Part shown: piece after piece, positions 10,901 through 22,862 of the stretch | Layout: the number at the start of each line of letters is the position of its first letter | Numbering within the stretch: the stretch's first letter is position 1 | NCBI GenBank assembly: GCA_940747215.1 | Contig: CALNWS010000002.1 | Span: 1-64,000 of the forward strand | Origin: an uncultured Paraburkholderia sp. | GTDB lineage: Bacteria; Pseudomonadota; Gammaproteobacteria; Burkholderiales; Burkholderiaceae | Direction: 5' to 3' | DNA: 64,000 bases | Translations under genes and position numbers: made by a program | The notes under the pieces: generated by a model | The model's database searches: none | What the model was told of the DNA's origin: nothing | What the model saw: the letters and a program-made list of their open reading frames with translations, nothing else

Positions 10901-11143
10901 CGGGCGCCTAGCGGGGAGTTGGCGGTCTGCACTGTCGTGACGCGAAGCGGGACTCGACGGACGGTACCGTTGTAACGCCCCTGGCACCTGTGCCGCTTCC
11001 GGCTTGAGACTTGTGGCATCGGTGCGCCAGGGTTGGGTCAGTAATTGCGGCGTTTGAATTCTGCGTGATATTGTTTAATCTAAACGCAGGACGGCCGTTT
11101 AGCGTCCTCACCAATCCGCAAATTTCAGTAGCGAGCGGTCGCC

Positions 11144-11450
11144 ATGAGTGATGTACGCCATCATCTGAGTCCACGAGACCGCCTAGAGCTGTGCTGGCTC
11201 ACATGCGGCAGCCTGGTGCCTATTACCTCAACGAAGACTGGCCGGATGCAGCGTTCCACGTGCAGACAGCGCACAAGTGGCTCGACCGCCGCGCGCGCGA
11301 GGCCGACTGGCTGTCTATCGCGAAGCTCTCGGCCACCGCGCTCGAAATCGCGCGCCGTCACGCGCAGTTCGTCGAGGCGGACTGGACTCAGAAGTTGTGC
11401 CGCAATCCCAGCACGACCGCGAGTTGCCGGTCGCTATCCGAATTCAAGAA
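11144..11450 (+). pseudogene. Unrecognised conserved-looking protein, frameshifted
   Basis: A start MSDVRHHLSPRDRLEL is followed, after an apparent one-base loss near 11190, by LAHMRQPGAYYLNEDWPDAA and WLDRRAREADWLSIAKLSAT. The composition is that of a real soluble protein, but I do not recognise the family. The 3' end runs straight into the end of the convergent porin, whose own last residues are missing, so a deletion near 11440 probably removed both 3' ends. Confidence 0.45.
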
Positions 11451-12616
11451 AGAGATTCGGAATCTGCGCGAGGTTTTGCGCTGCGCCCGTCGACGTGTCG
11501 ATGCCCAGCCCTGCCCCGGACGACTTCTGTCCAATTGCCACGGCATAAAACGGCCGTGCGCTTCGACAAGCTATAATACACCGCGCCGAGATTGATCTGA
11601 TGCACGCGCGTCGAACTGCTGCCTGCCGGTTTCGCGTCGTTGAAGATATAGGCGAAGCCAAGCTGCAAATCCGGCGCGACTGAATACATGGTATTCAATT
11701 CGGCGATATCGAATGAAATATCCGCGCCGGCCGGCGCTTTCGCATTCGCGAAGTACTGGCTTTGGGAATAGCGCGTATGGGTAGGTGTAGGTCAGTGCGA
11801 CACTCGCCTTGCCGAATGCGTACGATCCCCCTGCTCCGAAAATCCGCACCTTGCTTGCGTCCTGCAACAGGCAGTACGACGCGTCGGCATTGGCGCAACT
11901 CAGGTCGCCGATATAGCTCGTGGTGCCGCCCAATGCAGCCTGCAAAGGCTGATTCAGTTCGAGGTAACCGACGCTCAGCGAAAGCGGGCCTTGCGTGTAA
12001 TTCGCCGCGAGTGCCCAGCCTTTGTTTTGCGAGAAATTGCCCGCCACACCGCCGAGACTGAACAGGCCGCCTATCGTGAAGCCGCCGAATGTCGGGCTGA
12101 TGTACTTGACCGAGTTGTTGAAATTGAACGCTTCGTTAAGGTTGTCGACGTCGCCGAAATGCGAACCGTAGAGCGTCGCCCAGTTGTTGCTCGACGCATA
12201 GGTACTGAGGTAATCGGATAACGGATCGTACTGACGTCCGAATGTGATTGCACCGTACTTCGGATTGCTCACGCCAACCCACGCATTGCGGTTGAATAGC
12301 GTATTCGATTGAAGCATCGTGCCGCTGCCGATCAGAAAACTGTTCTCGAGCGCGAAGTTCACCGTAGTGCCGCCGCTGATATCTTCGGTACCCATCAAAC
12401 CCCAGCGCGACGCGGCACGAGATTACCGCCCGCCACCTGATAATTCGCGTGACCTTGTGTGCTGCCGTCGGTGAGCGTGGTCTGCTGATTGTTCGTGTAG
12501 ACAATGCCGGCGTCTACCGTGCCATAGAGCGTCACCGAAGACTGCGCGTGTGCGCTCATCGCGAGGCCGCACGCGGCCAGTGCCAGCGCCGAGTGCTTGA
12601 CGAATGTGTCTGCCAT
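11434..12616 (-). pseudogene. Gram-negative porin (OmpC-like, Burkholderia type), decayed
   Basis: A trimeric outer-membrane porin of the family common in Burkholderia. The signal peptide (ALALAACGLAMSAHA) and mature start QSSVTLYGTVDAGIVYTNNQ are intact, followed by a frameshift near 12400 and a long open stretch with NPKYGAITFGRQYDPLSDYL and VKYISPTFGGFTIGGLFSLG. A further frameshift lies near 11750. The usual C-terminal beta-strand ending in Phe, needed for Bam-dependent assembly, is absent; the frame ends in NLFLEFG instead. The 3' end is therefore deleted. Two palindromes lie upstream of its start. Confidence 0.9.
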
Positions 12617-12627
12617 ATTCTTTTGAA

Positions 12628-12641
12628 GTAGTTTGAACTAC
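12628..12641. repeat. Short palindrome in the porin leader
   Basis: GTAGTT-TG-AACTAC, a perfect inverted repeat 12 bp before the porin start codon. It could fold in the mRNA over the ribosome-binding region or serve as an operator. Confidence 0.4.
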
Positions 12642-12667
12642 AACAAAGGACGAACGATAGCACTGCT

Positions 12668-12691
12668 CCACCGTTCATGCATGAACGGTGG
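12668..12691. repeat. Perfect 24-bp palindrome between permease and porin genes
   Basis: Two 12-base arms without any spacer (left arm CCACCGTTCATG). It lies 52 bp upstream of the porin start and 66 bp downstream of the permease stop, both genes being on the minus strand. No T-tract follows, which argues against an intrinsic terminator and favours an operator or a cruciform-forming element. Confidence 0.6.
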
Positions 12692-12756
12692 CAGTCGATC
12701 GCTACAGTGGAACGGGTGGAGTGCGCAGCCGTGTTTTCGCCGCGCCTGTTAGTGGC

Positions 12757-14196
12757 CTATTGCCCGAAGCGCGCGTAGATGTCCGGCCGCTTGCTGCGCA
12801 GAATAAGTCCGATTACGACGCGGGTCAGCGCAACCGTAAAGACGATCCACGGGAAAGATTTGACGATCGGGCTATCGGAGCCGCTGAGCGCATCGAGATT
12901 GTGCACCAGAATCACGCCGATATAGGGCAGCCCGATACCGCCCGCAAGCGGCACGAGGAATGCATGCCACAGCCGCGTGTCTTTGCGCGTCTTGCGAAAG
13001 AATGCGATGATGGAAAAGCTCGTCACCGCCTGCAGCATCACGATGCCGATCGTGCCGAGTGCGAAACTCCAACTGAACACGATATTGAATGCGTCGCTGC
13101 CCGATGCGATGAAAACGCCAAGCAATACGCACACGGAGACGGTTTGCACATAACTCGCCACATACGGTGAGCGATATTTTTCATGTATGCGATTAAGCGC
13201 TTGCGGCAGGATGCCTTCGAGACTCAACGCATGGATATAGCACACCAGCGTGTTGTGAAACGACAGCAGGCTCGCGAAAATACTGCTGAGCAGAAGAAAG
13301 CTCATGACCGTCGTCACGGCGCCGCCCAGATATTTGTCGGACTGGATGAACCAGAAGTCGCCCGGCTGTTTCGTCGCAACTGCAACTACGTCGTTCAAAC
13401 CGTATGCGCAGACAATCGTCCACGTAACGAATGCGAAGAATACGAGAATCAGCATCATGGATACATACGTTGCGCGCGGCACCGTTACTTTCGGATCGCG
13501 GCACTCCTTGCCGTAAATCGCGGTGGCTTCGAAGCCGATGAACGACGCGAATGCGAACATCACCGCAATGCCGAGATGGCCGCTAAATACATGTTGCGGC
13601 GAGAGTGGCGCGGGCGTCAGTCCATTCGGGCCGCCACCATGCACGACGATCGCGAGAGCGAGCAGCAACAGAATGCCGAGTTCGAGACACATGAGCACGC
13701 CGAGTAGCCGGCTATTCAGATCGATGCCGCGAATACCCGTGAATTGCACGACGGCCACGCAGATCAGCGAATAGCCGTACCATGGCATGGCCGTATGCAA
13801 TAGCAGCGAAAGAATCACTGTACAGAAGAAACCGAACAGGCCGTACAACGCGATCTAGATAAACGTATAGGACATGAGTGCGACGAGCGCGCCGGCCATG
13901 CCCAGCGGTCTGCCCAATCCTGCTGTGATGTACGCGGCACGCACCACGTGACGGCTCATCAAAGCGAAGCTCACGCTGAAGATCAACAACACGAGACCTG
14001 CAATCACGAAAGCGCCGGGAATACCCGCACCGTTGCCGAGACTGATGGCGGGCGGCACGGCGCCGAGCATGCCAGTAAGCGGCGCTGCCGCGGAAATCAC
14101 GAGAAACACGATTTGCCACAAACCCAGCGTATTGCCCTTCAGTTCCACGGTGTTCTCCGCGTCGACCATCGTGGCCGAAGAAAGGGGTTCATTCAT
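12757..14196 (-). pseudogene. APC-family amino-acid permease with one amber codon
   Basis: A 12-helix amino acid-polyamine-organocation permease of the inner membrane, about 479 codons. Only one lesion is visible: a TAG after SYTFI near 13856, where a glutamine codon is likely ancestral. Before it are 113 residues, with LWQIVFLVISAAAPLTGMLG in helix 1. After it come 363 uninterrupted residues with FASFIGFEATAIYGKECRDP, the helix 6 region of the family. The single C-to-T hit suggests recent inactivation. The substrate is unknown; the neighbouring amine-degradation locus makes an amine or amino acid plausible. Confidence 0.85.
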
Positions 14197-14520
14197 CGCT
14201 GCCTCTATTGTTGGCCAGTCTGTAATCCGCCTGAACCCTGGTATCGCTGGTAGAGGCGCCCGGTTGACCGACGTTCGATGTTCGGTGTGAGCGCATAGCA
14301 GGTAGCTAAAAAAATAAAGCGACTTCGCGAACCGCGCCAAATTTTCGATAAATTGCGCCAATGCCGAGGCAACGTCCGCGCTCGCCTTCTGAACGGCGCA
14401 TTCGACGTACATCTCGTCGTGCATCCGGCAAATACTTAGGAACCTGAAACTTAGGAACCTGAACTATCTATCTCGCCGGAAATTTCTTTCAGCAATGAAA
14501 GCTTGTCTGCGCGTTTATCG
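14197..14520. other. Intergenic region with a tandem duplication
   Basis: No gene is supported between the permease start and the end of the AraC remnant. The only structured element is the 15-bp tandem duplication at 14434-14463. Confidence 0.5.
14434..14463. repeat. Exact tandem duplication, 15-bp unit
   Basis: Two head-to-tail copies of ACTTAGGAACCTGAA in intergenic DNA. It belongs to a set of short exact duplications scattered over the window. Confidence 0.9.
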
Positions 14521-15520
14521 CTATTGTTTTTTCCAGTTGCGCGTCGCACGCCAGAGAGCAGTTGCGTCCGCATAACCCACTGCGCGCGCAATGGCTGCGT
14601 TCGTGAGCCCTTCCCGTTCGATCAGTCCTTCCCACGCTGCGCTGACGTTCCTCGCGCAGAATCTGTCGCACGGAAGTGCCTTCTTCCGCGAGATGCCGCT
14701 GCAAAGAGCGATGCGAAAGACCGAGATCTTTTGCAATGTCCGCGACGATCAGCTTTTCGTGCGCGAGCCGCCGCGTCACCAGATCGCGTACCTGCTCGAC
14801 GATGCCGTGAGGGATCGCATCGCGCGCGATCAGGTCCGTTGCATAGCGCTCCATCATGCGCGCCATCTGCGTGTCCGCACTCTTGAGCGATGCATCCAGA
14901 TCCTGCAAACGCAGAATCACACCATTGAAAGGCTGCTGAAAGCGCACGGGCACACGGAAGATGCGCGTATAAGGTTTAAAGTCCGCGGGCGCCGCGTGCT
15001 CGAATGGACCTCGACGGGATTCCACGCGCGCCGCACACGAGCCGGATCATGTGACACATCGTGGACAGGCTGTACTCCGCATCCTGCCGACGCGGCCAGA
15101 TTTGCGGACCGAAATCTGATAAGTCCAGATCAGCCATTCGTCGTCGCGCAAAAGCTCGCACATCGTTGTGTTCTGCCACGATGCCAGCACAACGGAGAAC
15201 TTCCGCATTGCAGCATTGAGTGTTGACGAAGATAGTAGAAACACGAGTCCTGCGGGACCGAGTTCCGTCAATTGCAGTTCGCTGCCAAGCCGCAAGCCGA
15301 GTGACGACTCGCCGATCACTTCGCCCGCGCGCTCGAATGCTGCAACGTAACGCGTGAGCGAAAGAGTTTCATACGGATTCGACAGCAGTTTCCGGCTCAT
15401 GCCGAACTCGTCCAGTAGCGCATCGCAATTGGCGCCGGAAGCATCGAGCGCGCGCACCACGGGTCCCATCACCGCCGCGCGGATCATGGGAAAGCTGCCG
15501 TTAAGCGTGACTTTTTTCAT
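14521..15520 (-). pseudogene. AraC-family regulator of the amine oxidase locus, decayed
   Basis: The N-terminal half is the 'arabinose-binding domain' type of sensor domain (MKKVTLNGSFPMIRAAVMGP, GESSLGLRLGSELQLTELGP). The C-terminal AraC double helix-turn-helix is split: LAHEKLIVADIAKDLGLSHR and SLQRHLAEEGTSVRQILREE in one frame and TNAAIARAVGYADATALWRA in another. Frameshifts lie near 15075, 15010 and 14650. The gene is divergent from the amine oxidase, the arrangement of FeaR-type activators of aromatic-amine catabolism, so it was probably its activator. Confidence 0.85.
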
Positions 15521-15720
15521 GCTGAGCGTCTCCTCTCAGGTCTTCGCCAGGCAATAGGGAAATGAATTCCTCTGGCGCACTTTATCGTTCATTTGGCGCG
15601 ATACGCAAGTGCGAAAATATTATCGGGTTCCTACGATTTGCCATCGACTCAGCGTTCGCCACTCGCCATTCAGGCTGTCGAGCACGCTGTCCGGTTCAGC
15701 ACACTCCATACGGGAATCTT

Positions 15721-17660
15721 ATGAACACGAATGCCACGAAAGCCGTTCAATCCGCCTCGCACCAGGCTGTTCATCCGCCCGATCCGCTGAGTGGCGAAGA
15801 AATGCAACTGGCCTGCGATCTCGTGAAAGCAGCGGAGCAATTGGACGAGCACGCTTTCCGATGGTCGAGTTGCGCGAGCCATCCAAGGCGGAAGTCGTCG
15901 CATTTAAAACCGGAGAGTACTTTCGCGCACGGCTTTCGTGCTCGCAATCGATCGCACGAAAGGTGCGACGATCGAATTCGCTGTGGACCTGAGAGAGAAG
16001 AAAATCGCGTCGCGCAAAGTGATGCCGTTCGATCAATCGCCGTACGGCCAGCCGCCGGTAATGATCGACGACTTCACGAGCGCAGAACAGATCGTCAAGA
16101 ATGACGACGCATGGCGCGTAGCAGTAATGAAACGCGGCCTTACCGAGAAAGATCTGGAGCGTGCAGATCGATCCGTTCTCGGCAGGCTGCTTCGATCGTG
16201 AAAATGAAAATGGCCGGTACCTCGTGCGGTGCGTGAGCTACTACCGCGAGTCGGTGACGGATAACGGTTACGCACATCCAATCGAAGGCGTCGTGGCCGT
16301 GGTCGATCTGCTGGAAAAGAAAGTAATCGAGCTCGTGGACGACGGCCGCATCATTCCGATTCCGCGCGCGAAACACAACTACGACACGCCGAGTCTCGGC
16401 GAGCCGCGCGACACGCTCAAACCGCTTTCGATCAATCAGCCTGACGGCCCGAGCTTCAAGATCGACGGCTGGCACGTGAGCTGGCAAAACTGGACGTTCC
16501 GCGTGGGCTTCACGCCGCGTGAAGGGCTCGTGCTGCATCAGCTTTCATGGGACGACGGCAAGAGCGCACGGCCGATCATCTATCGTGCGAGCATGATGGA
16601 GATGTGTGTGCCCTATTCCGATTCGACCACGAACCATTACTGGAAAAGCGCATTCGACGCCGGCGAGTACGGTCTTGGCAAACTTGCAAATCAACTCGAA
16701 CTGGGTTGCGACTGTCTCGGCACGATCCGCTATTTCGACATTCCTTCCGCGGACGATTTCGGCAATGCGTTCGTCATGAAGAACGCCGTGTGCATGCACG
16801 AAGAAGAATACGGCACGCTGTGGAAGCACTACGAATTCCGTACCGGCGTGTTTGAAATGCGCCGCTCGTGCCGGCTCGTCATTTCGTTCTTCGCGACCGT
16901 CGGCAATTACGACTATGGCTTCTACTGGTATCTGTATCAGGACGGCACGATCCAGCTCGAATGCAAACTTACCGGCATCGTGCAAACCTCGTCCGTGGAA
17001 GATGGCGGCACGTATCCGTGGGGCGTCGTGATTACGGAGAACCTCGGCGGCCCGACACACCAGCACTTCTTCAATGCGCGGATGCACATGATGGTGGACG
17101 GTGAGCGCAATTCGGTAAGCGAGCATGAATTCGTACCGCGCCCAATGGGTGAGAACAATCCGTACGGCAACGTATTCGACACGACGAAGCAGGTCTTCAG
17201 AACGGAGATCGAAGCTGCACGCATGGCAAATGGCCGCATGGGACGCTACTGGAAGATCACCAACCCGAACGTGAAAAATAACGTCGGCGCGAATCCGGGC
17301 TACAAGCTGATCGTAAACGACTCCCCGCTCATGCTTGCGGACGAGAATTCGAAAGTACGTCAGTGTGGCGGTTTCGCCATGCGACACGTGTGGGTGACGC
17401 CGTTCGATCCGGCCGAGCGCTATGCGAGCGGCGATTATCCGAACCAGCACTCGGGTGGCGACGGCCTGCCGCGTTATACCGCCGCGAACCGCAACATCGA
17501 GAACGAAGACATTGTTCTGTGGCACAGCTTCGGTCATACGCACGTGTGTAAGCCTGAAGACTTTCCTATCATGCCGATCGAGTACGCGGGTTTCATGCTG
17601 AAGCCGAACAACTTCTTCTCCGCCAATCCGACGATGGATTTGCCGGGCGGCCGCAATTAG
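15721..17660 (+). pseudogene. Copper amine oxidase, N-terminal region frameshifted
   Basis: Copper/TPQ amine oxidases deaminate primary amines such as tyramine or phenylethylamine to aldehydes, with H2O2 as by-product. The last 499 codons, from 16161, are open and keep all key parts: the catalytic-base region SAFDAGEYGLG, the cofactor-forming Tyr in TVGNYDYGFYW, the copper ligands His-X-His in GGPTHQHFFN, and the third His near SFGHTHVCKPE. Three frameshifts in the first 450 bp split the N-terminal domains (MNTNATKAVQSASHQAV, MVELREPSKAEVVAFKTGEY, LAIDRTKGATIEFAVDLREK). No signal peptide is seen, so a cytosolic type is likely. Confidence 0.9.
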
Positions 17661-17691
17661 CACAGCGTGGAAGACGGCAAGGCGGCCGATC

Positions 17692-18674
17692 ATGGCTGCT
17701 GCAAGCGTTAAATCGCCGATGCGCGCCGCGCTCGCCATGTCTCGCGATGTGAGCGTAGCGCGTGTGCGCGATATGAGCATGGCGTGCGCCGCCTGTGCGC
17801 TCGTTGGCGGCGGCGCCGCGGCGTTATTGGCCCTGTCCACATTGAGCCGGCAGAACGCCGCGCTGTGCATGAGCGGATTGACGCTGATGGTCATGATGGC
17901 CGTTCCGCTGCTGATGTCGTGTGTGGCGGGACTGCATGCGTTGGCGGCAAGCGCAGTAGCACTCGTGACGACGATGAGCGCGATGAACACGTTGCCGGCG
18001 TATCTGAAGCAGAGCGAGCAAGGCACGGGCGTAGCGGCATTGGCAATGGCGGCGGGCGTGTTACTTCTGATCCGCTACCTGCGGACCGCGGAATCACGCT
18101 CTATTGCCTTGCGCGAAAGTAGCCAGCCGCATCACCTGTCAACGCGCACACCTGTTGCACTGCTCGCATTTCTGGCCGGCATGTCCAGCGGCGTTCTCGC
18201 GCATTCCAGTTTTATTCCCTGTGCGGCCTGAATGGCGCGCAGCCTGCATGGCAAGCGGCTTTAGCGATCGCGGCGGTATTCGCGCTGGCGTCGGCCGGCC
18301 ATCGCATGCGCGGCAATGCCTTGCTGATTGTGCGTTATGCCGCTCGTGCCATGTCGATCATCGCACTCGTCGTTATCGATACACCTACAGTGGCGCAGCC
18401 GGCCGCAAGCCTCTTTTTGCTGTTCGACTGCCTGACGATACCGGAACTCATGAACCACACAAACCAGAAGCGCATTGCGTGGCGCGCAAGCTGTCCCGGC
18501 GCGGCCCATCACATCGGCATGGTGACCGGCGCAGCCATCTCGATCACGCCGTATTTCTTCGGCAATGGATTCATCTTTTTCTATGCACTGAGCACGGCAG
18601 CCACGTTGTTGTGCGCAGTGTCGTTGGCCACGGCTAAAAGTACTCGAAGCACGTTGTTGAATAACGCTCACTGA
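17692..18674 (+). pseudogene. Polytopic membrane protein of the amine locus, frameshifted
   Basis: An alanine-rich membrane protein with about nine hydrophobic segments, for example ACALVGGGAAALLALSTL, LMVMMAVPLLMSCVAGLHAL and AISITPYFFGNGFIFFYALS. One frameshift near 18220 divides it into parts of 179 and about 145 codons. I do not recognise the family. The position between amine oxidase and aldehyde dehydrogenase suggests an accessory or transport role in the same pathway. Confidence 0.6.
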
Positions 18675-18731
18675 AATCAACGCAACCCATTCAACCCGAA
18701 TTCACCCGCAAGACGAACCGGAGGCACTCAT

Positions 18732-20192
18732 ATGCAACAGAACACGATTTCGATTCCGTCCACCATGTTTCTGAATGGTGAGAAATGCACGAGCGCGGCA
18801 GGCAAGACCTTTGCGGTCTTCAATCCGGCCACGGGTGAAGAACTGGCGCAGATTCCGGATGCGTCGGATAAAGACATCGATCACGCAGTCAGAACATCGC
18901 GAACCGCATTCGAATCCGATGCATGCCGCCCGCCGCGCGAGAACATCTGCTGCTGAAGCTCGCGGATCTCGTCGAACAGCATAAGGAAGAACTCGCGACG
19001 CTCGAAACGCTGAATCAAGGCAAACTGCTCGACTTCTCGAAGATGCCCGAAGTAGCCGGTAGCGTGCAATAGCTGCGTTATATGGCGGGCTGGGCGACGA
19101 AGATCGAAGGCACGACAATGGATCTCTCCATTCCGTTTCCGTCGGGTACGCGCTACAACGCCTCCACGAAGCGCGTTCCGGCGGGCGTGGTGGCCGCCAT
19201 CGTTCCATGAAATTTCCCCCTGCTAATGGCCGTGTGGAAGATCGTGCCCGCACTCGCATGCGGTTGCACGATCGTATTGAAACCTGCTGAAGAAACGCCA
19301 CTTACCGCGATACGGCTCGCGGAACTGGCGCATGAGGCCGGCTTCCCTGCGGGCGTGTTCAATGTCGTCACCGGTCGCGGAGAAACGGCCGGTGCCGCGC
19401 TCGTCAAACATCTGTTGGTGAACAAGGTGACGTTCACGGGATCGAAGGAAGTGGGCCACATTATCGGCCGCCAGTGTGCCGACGATCTGAAGCGTGCGTC
19501 GCTCGAACTGGGCGGCAAAAGCCCTGTCATCGTGCTCTACGACTGCGATCCGCGCAAGGCGATCGAAGGCGCGGCCGGCGCCATCTTTTTCAATCACGGA
19601 TAGGTGTGCACGGCGGGCTCGCGCCTGTATGTTGCGCGCTCCCTTACGACGATGTGGTGAACGGTATCGCTCAGATTGCGGACAGCATCGCGCTCAGCTC
19701 AGGCTTCGATGCGGCCACGCAAATGGGACCGATGGTCTCCGCGCGTCATCGCGACAAGGTGGTCGGCATGATCGAGCAAGGCGGCGCGGAAGGCGGCGAG
19801 ATTCTTTCGCGTGCGGCAAGTGTGGATGGAAACGGTTATTTCGTGCGCCCCACCGTGATTGCGAACCGTCAGTGCAAGCCACTTTCCGTCGTTAAGGAAG
19901 AGGTATTCGGTCCGGTGCTGGTCGCCATGCCCTACGACGTCTCGACGAAGTACTCGCAGAGGCCAACGCGTCGGAATATGGTCTCGGGGCGAGCGTCTGG
20001 ACGGATCAGCTCGACGAGGCGCTGCGTCTCGTCGACGGTCTCGAGGCGGGCACCGTGTGGGCCAACACGCACAACATGGTCGATCCGGCGATGCCGTTCG
20101 GCGGCTTCAAAGCGTCCGGCATCGGGCGCGAACATGGCCGGTCAATCATCGATTCGTATACCGAGAGCAAATCGGTGTGCATCGCGTACTAA
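18732..20192 (+). pseudogene. Aldehyde dehydrogenase (phenylacetaldehyde dehydrogenase-like), decayed
   Basis: This NAD-dependent enzyme would oxidise the aldehyde made by the upstream amine oxidase to the acid. Recognisable blocks are [52 protein letters not shown] (NAD site), the general base in [11 protein letters not shown], and MPFGGFKASGIGREHG near the end. Lesions are a frameshift near 18930, TAG near 19071, TGA in IVP-NFP (normally IVPWNFP) near 19209, TAG before VCTAGSR (normally GQVCT, just ahead of the catalytic cysteine) at 19603, and a frameshift near 19950. A reasonable purine-rich site precedes the ATG. Confidence 0.92.
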
Positions 20193-20275
20193 GGCTGAAA
20201 CACGACAGAACATGCCGCAGAAACATCACGGAAACACCGCTGTAAAATACCGCGCGCCTGCGCGTCACGTCCCGG

Positions 20276-21214
20276 TTGACCATCTTGAAACGCAAAATGC
20301 CTGCGCTGAACGCGCTCAAAGCCTTTGAAATAGCCGGACGCACCGGCAGTTTTACTCGCGCGGCTGAAATGCTGAATGTCACGCAAAGCGCGGTCAGCAG
20401 ACAAGTGCGTCAACTCGAGGCTCAACTGGGTGAAACGTTGTTGCAACGTCACCATCATCACCTCGAGCTCTCTGCGGCAGGCCGCGTGCTGCTACAGGCT
20501 TTGCAGCAATCGTTCGACCGTATCGAACTCACGGTGCGCAGCATGCAGGAAAAGACGCATCGCAACCGCTTGCGTATCAACGCACCGCCCACCTCTGCCA
20601 CACGCTGGCTGATGCCGCGTCTTGGCCGTTTGCGCGACGCGCATCCTCATCTCGAACTGAGCCTGACGACACAACTCGAAGACAGCCTCGCGGAATCGAG
20701 TGTGCTCGACTGTGCAATCCGTTTCGGTAATGGCGAATGGCACGGGCTCGACAATCGTCTGTTGATCAAGCAGTGGCATATCGCCGTGCGCGCGCCCGCG
20801 TTGCTCGCGCGTCAGGCGAGCCGCAAAGCTATCGATCTGAACCAGTTCACGCTACTGCACGTGCTCGCAAGCGCCGATCAGCGCTTCCTCACCTAGCAAC
20901 ACTGGCTTAAGGCGGCGGATATCAACAACGTGGACACGCGTGGCGGTTACGAATTTGATCTGCTCGACCACGCGATTCGCGCGGCCATCGACGGCCTCGG
21001 CGTGTGTATCGCCGACCGCCATATGATCACGCGCGAACTGGCGGAGGGTCAGCTCGTTCAGGTATTGAAAGTGCATACGGATGGGCACCAGTCATACTGA
21101 TTCGTCACGCGCACGGAGCAGGACGAGCCGCCTCATGTCGCGCTGTTTCGTGACTGGTTGCAACAGGATGCAACAGGAAATCTGGCTCACCGAGCGCGCA
21201 GCGGATTCGTCTGA
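20276..21214 (+). pseudogene. GcvA-like LysR-family regulator with two nonsense codons
   Basis: The N-terminal winged helix is intact (ALNALKAFEIAGRTGSFTRA, AEMLNVTQSAVSRQVRQLEA), as is much of the effector domain (RLRINAPPTSATRWLMPRLG). The frame is kept throughout but interrupted by a TAG in FLT-QHWLKAADINN at 20896 and a TGA in HQSY-FVTRTEQ at 21100. Tryptophan is the likely original residue at both sites. The start may be TTG 20276 or ATG 20297. A 10-bp tandem duplication at 21159-21178 alters the last residues. The truncated 206-residue product would keep DNA binding. Confidence 0.85.
21159..21178. repeat. Exact tandem duplication, 10-bp unit
   Basis: Two copies of TGCAACAGGA inside the 3' end of the LysR pseudogene. 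Confidence 0.85.
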
Positions 21215-21318
21215 ATTCGCGCCGATGGAAGACGAGGATTGAAACCTCAAGAATGAAAACAGACCCGGGCTTATGGGTCTTTCCGGGTCCGTTTTACGTC
21301 AAGCAGACTCAGACAATA

Positions 21319-22839
21319 TCAGGCTGCGGCAGCGAGTTCTGCTTCGCGGGGTATACGGGTCGATTCGGTGGCCGCGTCTTCAAGAATCATCTCCGCGCCC
21401 TTCTCCGCCACCATCATGGTCGGCGCATTGATGTTGCCGGACGTGATGTTCGGGAAGATCGAAGCATCCACCACGCGCAAACCTTCGATGCCATGTACAC
21501 GCAAACGCGCATCCACGACCGACATGCGCGGGTCGTCGCCCATCGCGCACGATCTGCACAGGTGATAGATCGAACCCGACTGCTCGCGGAAGTACTGCAG
21601 AAAGCCTTCGCGCGTATTCACCTGCGGACCCGGCGAGATTTCCTTGACCGTGATTGCTTTCAACGCCGGCGCGGACATGACCTTGCGCACCAGTTCGCAA
21701 CCCTGAATAACTTCGTCGATATCCTTTTCCGTGGTGAGCGCATTGATCCGGATCTTCGCCGCGTCTTCGGCGCGATTCGACGTGATCTCGATCGTCGCTG
21801 CCTTTAAAGAATCCGCCCGACTGGTTCACGCTCATCGCAAGCGGTCCTTTACGCGGAAACATGTACTGCAAGCCGAGTTTCAACTTGCCGAGCAACGGAC
21901 GCATTTCGTCGTTCAGCGTTTTCATGCTCGAACGATAGTAGAAGCTCACGCACAGATGGTCCTGCAGGTTCTGGCCTACCGCCGGCAGTTCTTTCACCAT
22001 CGCAATGCGATGCTTCGCGAGCAATGCGCTGTCACTCACGCCGGAGAGTTGCAGCAGTTTGGGCGAATCCACTGCGCCTGCCGACAGAATCACTTCGCGA
22101 TTCGCCGTGAATTGCCGAGTAGTGCCTTTCTGCGTAACGCTTACGCCAATGGCACACTGGTTTCCGTCGAACAGCACGCGGATCACCAGTACGTCGCGTT
22201 CGACCGTCAGGTTGCTGCGTGTGAGTACCGGATGCAGATACTCGAAGCTGCTCGACGAACGCTGATCATTACGCGTATTCACGTCGTAAATGCCGGCGCC
22301 TTCGAATTGCGCGCACCGTTGAAATCGTCGTTGCGCTTGTACCCAGACTGATCGCAGCCTTTCAGAAACACATGACAGATCGGATGAACCGTGCCTTTCA
22401 TCGGCGAGATGCGGATCGGGCCATCGGCACCGTGATACTCCGTATTGCCGAGCGGATGTGATTCGAGCTTGCAGAAATACGGCAGCACGTCGCGAAACGA
22501 CCAGCCCTTGTTGCCCGCTGCAGCCCAGTCGTCGAAATCGTGAGGCTGACCGCGCACGAAGATCATCGCGTTGATCGAGCCGGACCCGTCCTGCACTTTG
22601 CCACGCGGACAATAGATGGGACGGTTGTCCAGTTCCTTTTCCGACTCGCTGTAGTACATCCAGTTATAGGTTTCGTTGTAGTACGTCTTCGTGAAACCCA
22701 CCGGAATCTTGAACCAGAACGAGCTGTCCTTGCCACCCGCCTCGAGTAGCAGCACGGAATGTTGACCCGAGGCCGACAGCCGGTTGGCAAGAATGCAGCC
22801 CGCGGAACTCGCGCCGACGATGATGTAATCGTAACCCAT
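21319..22839 (-). pseudogene. GMC-family FAD oxidoreductase (choline dehydrogenase-like), decayed
   Basis: The protein begins with the FAD-binding motif [20 protein letters not shown] (the third residue of the usual GAGSAG is Ser here) and has the GMC blocks YCPRGKVQDGSGSINAMIFV, VILSAGAVDSPKLLQLSGVS and, near the end, GLRVVDASIFPNITSGNINA. Frameshifts near 22290 and 21800 break it into three parts. Such enzymes oxidise alcohols, and this one lies head-to-tail with an enoyl-CoA hydratase. The substrate is unknown. Confidence 0.9.
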
Positions 22840-22862
22840 CCATTTCGCTCTGTGCGTTCAAC

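Noticed and set aside
13855..14424. A 189-residue protein starting at 14424
   Set aside because: Only the part from 14196 is permease; the upstream extension has no similarity and no ribosome-binding site.
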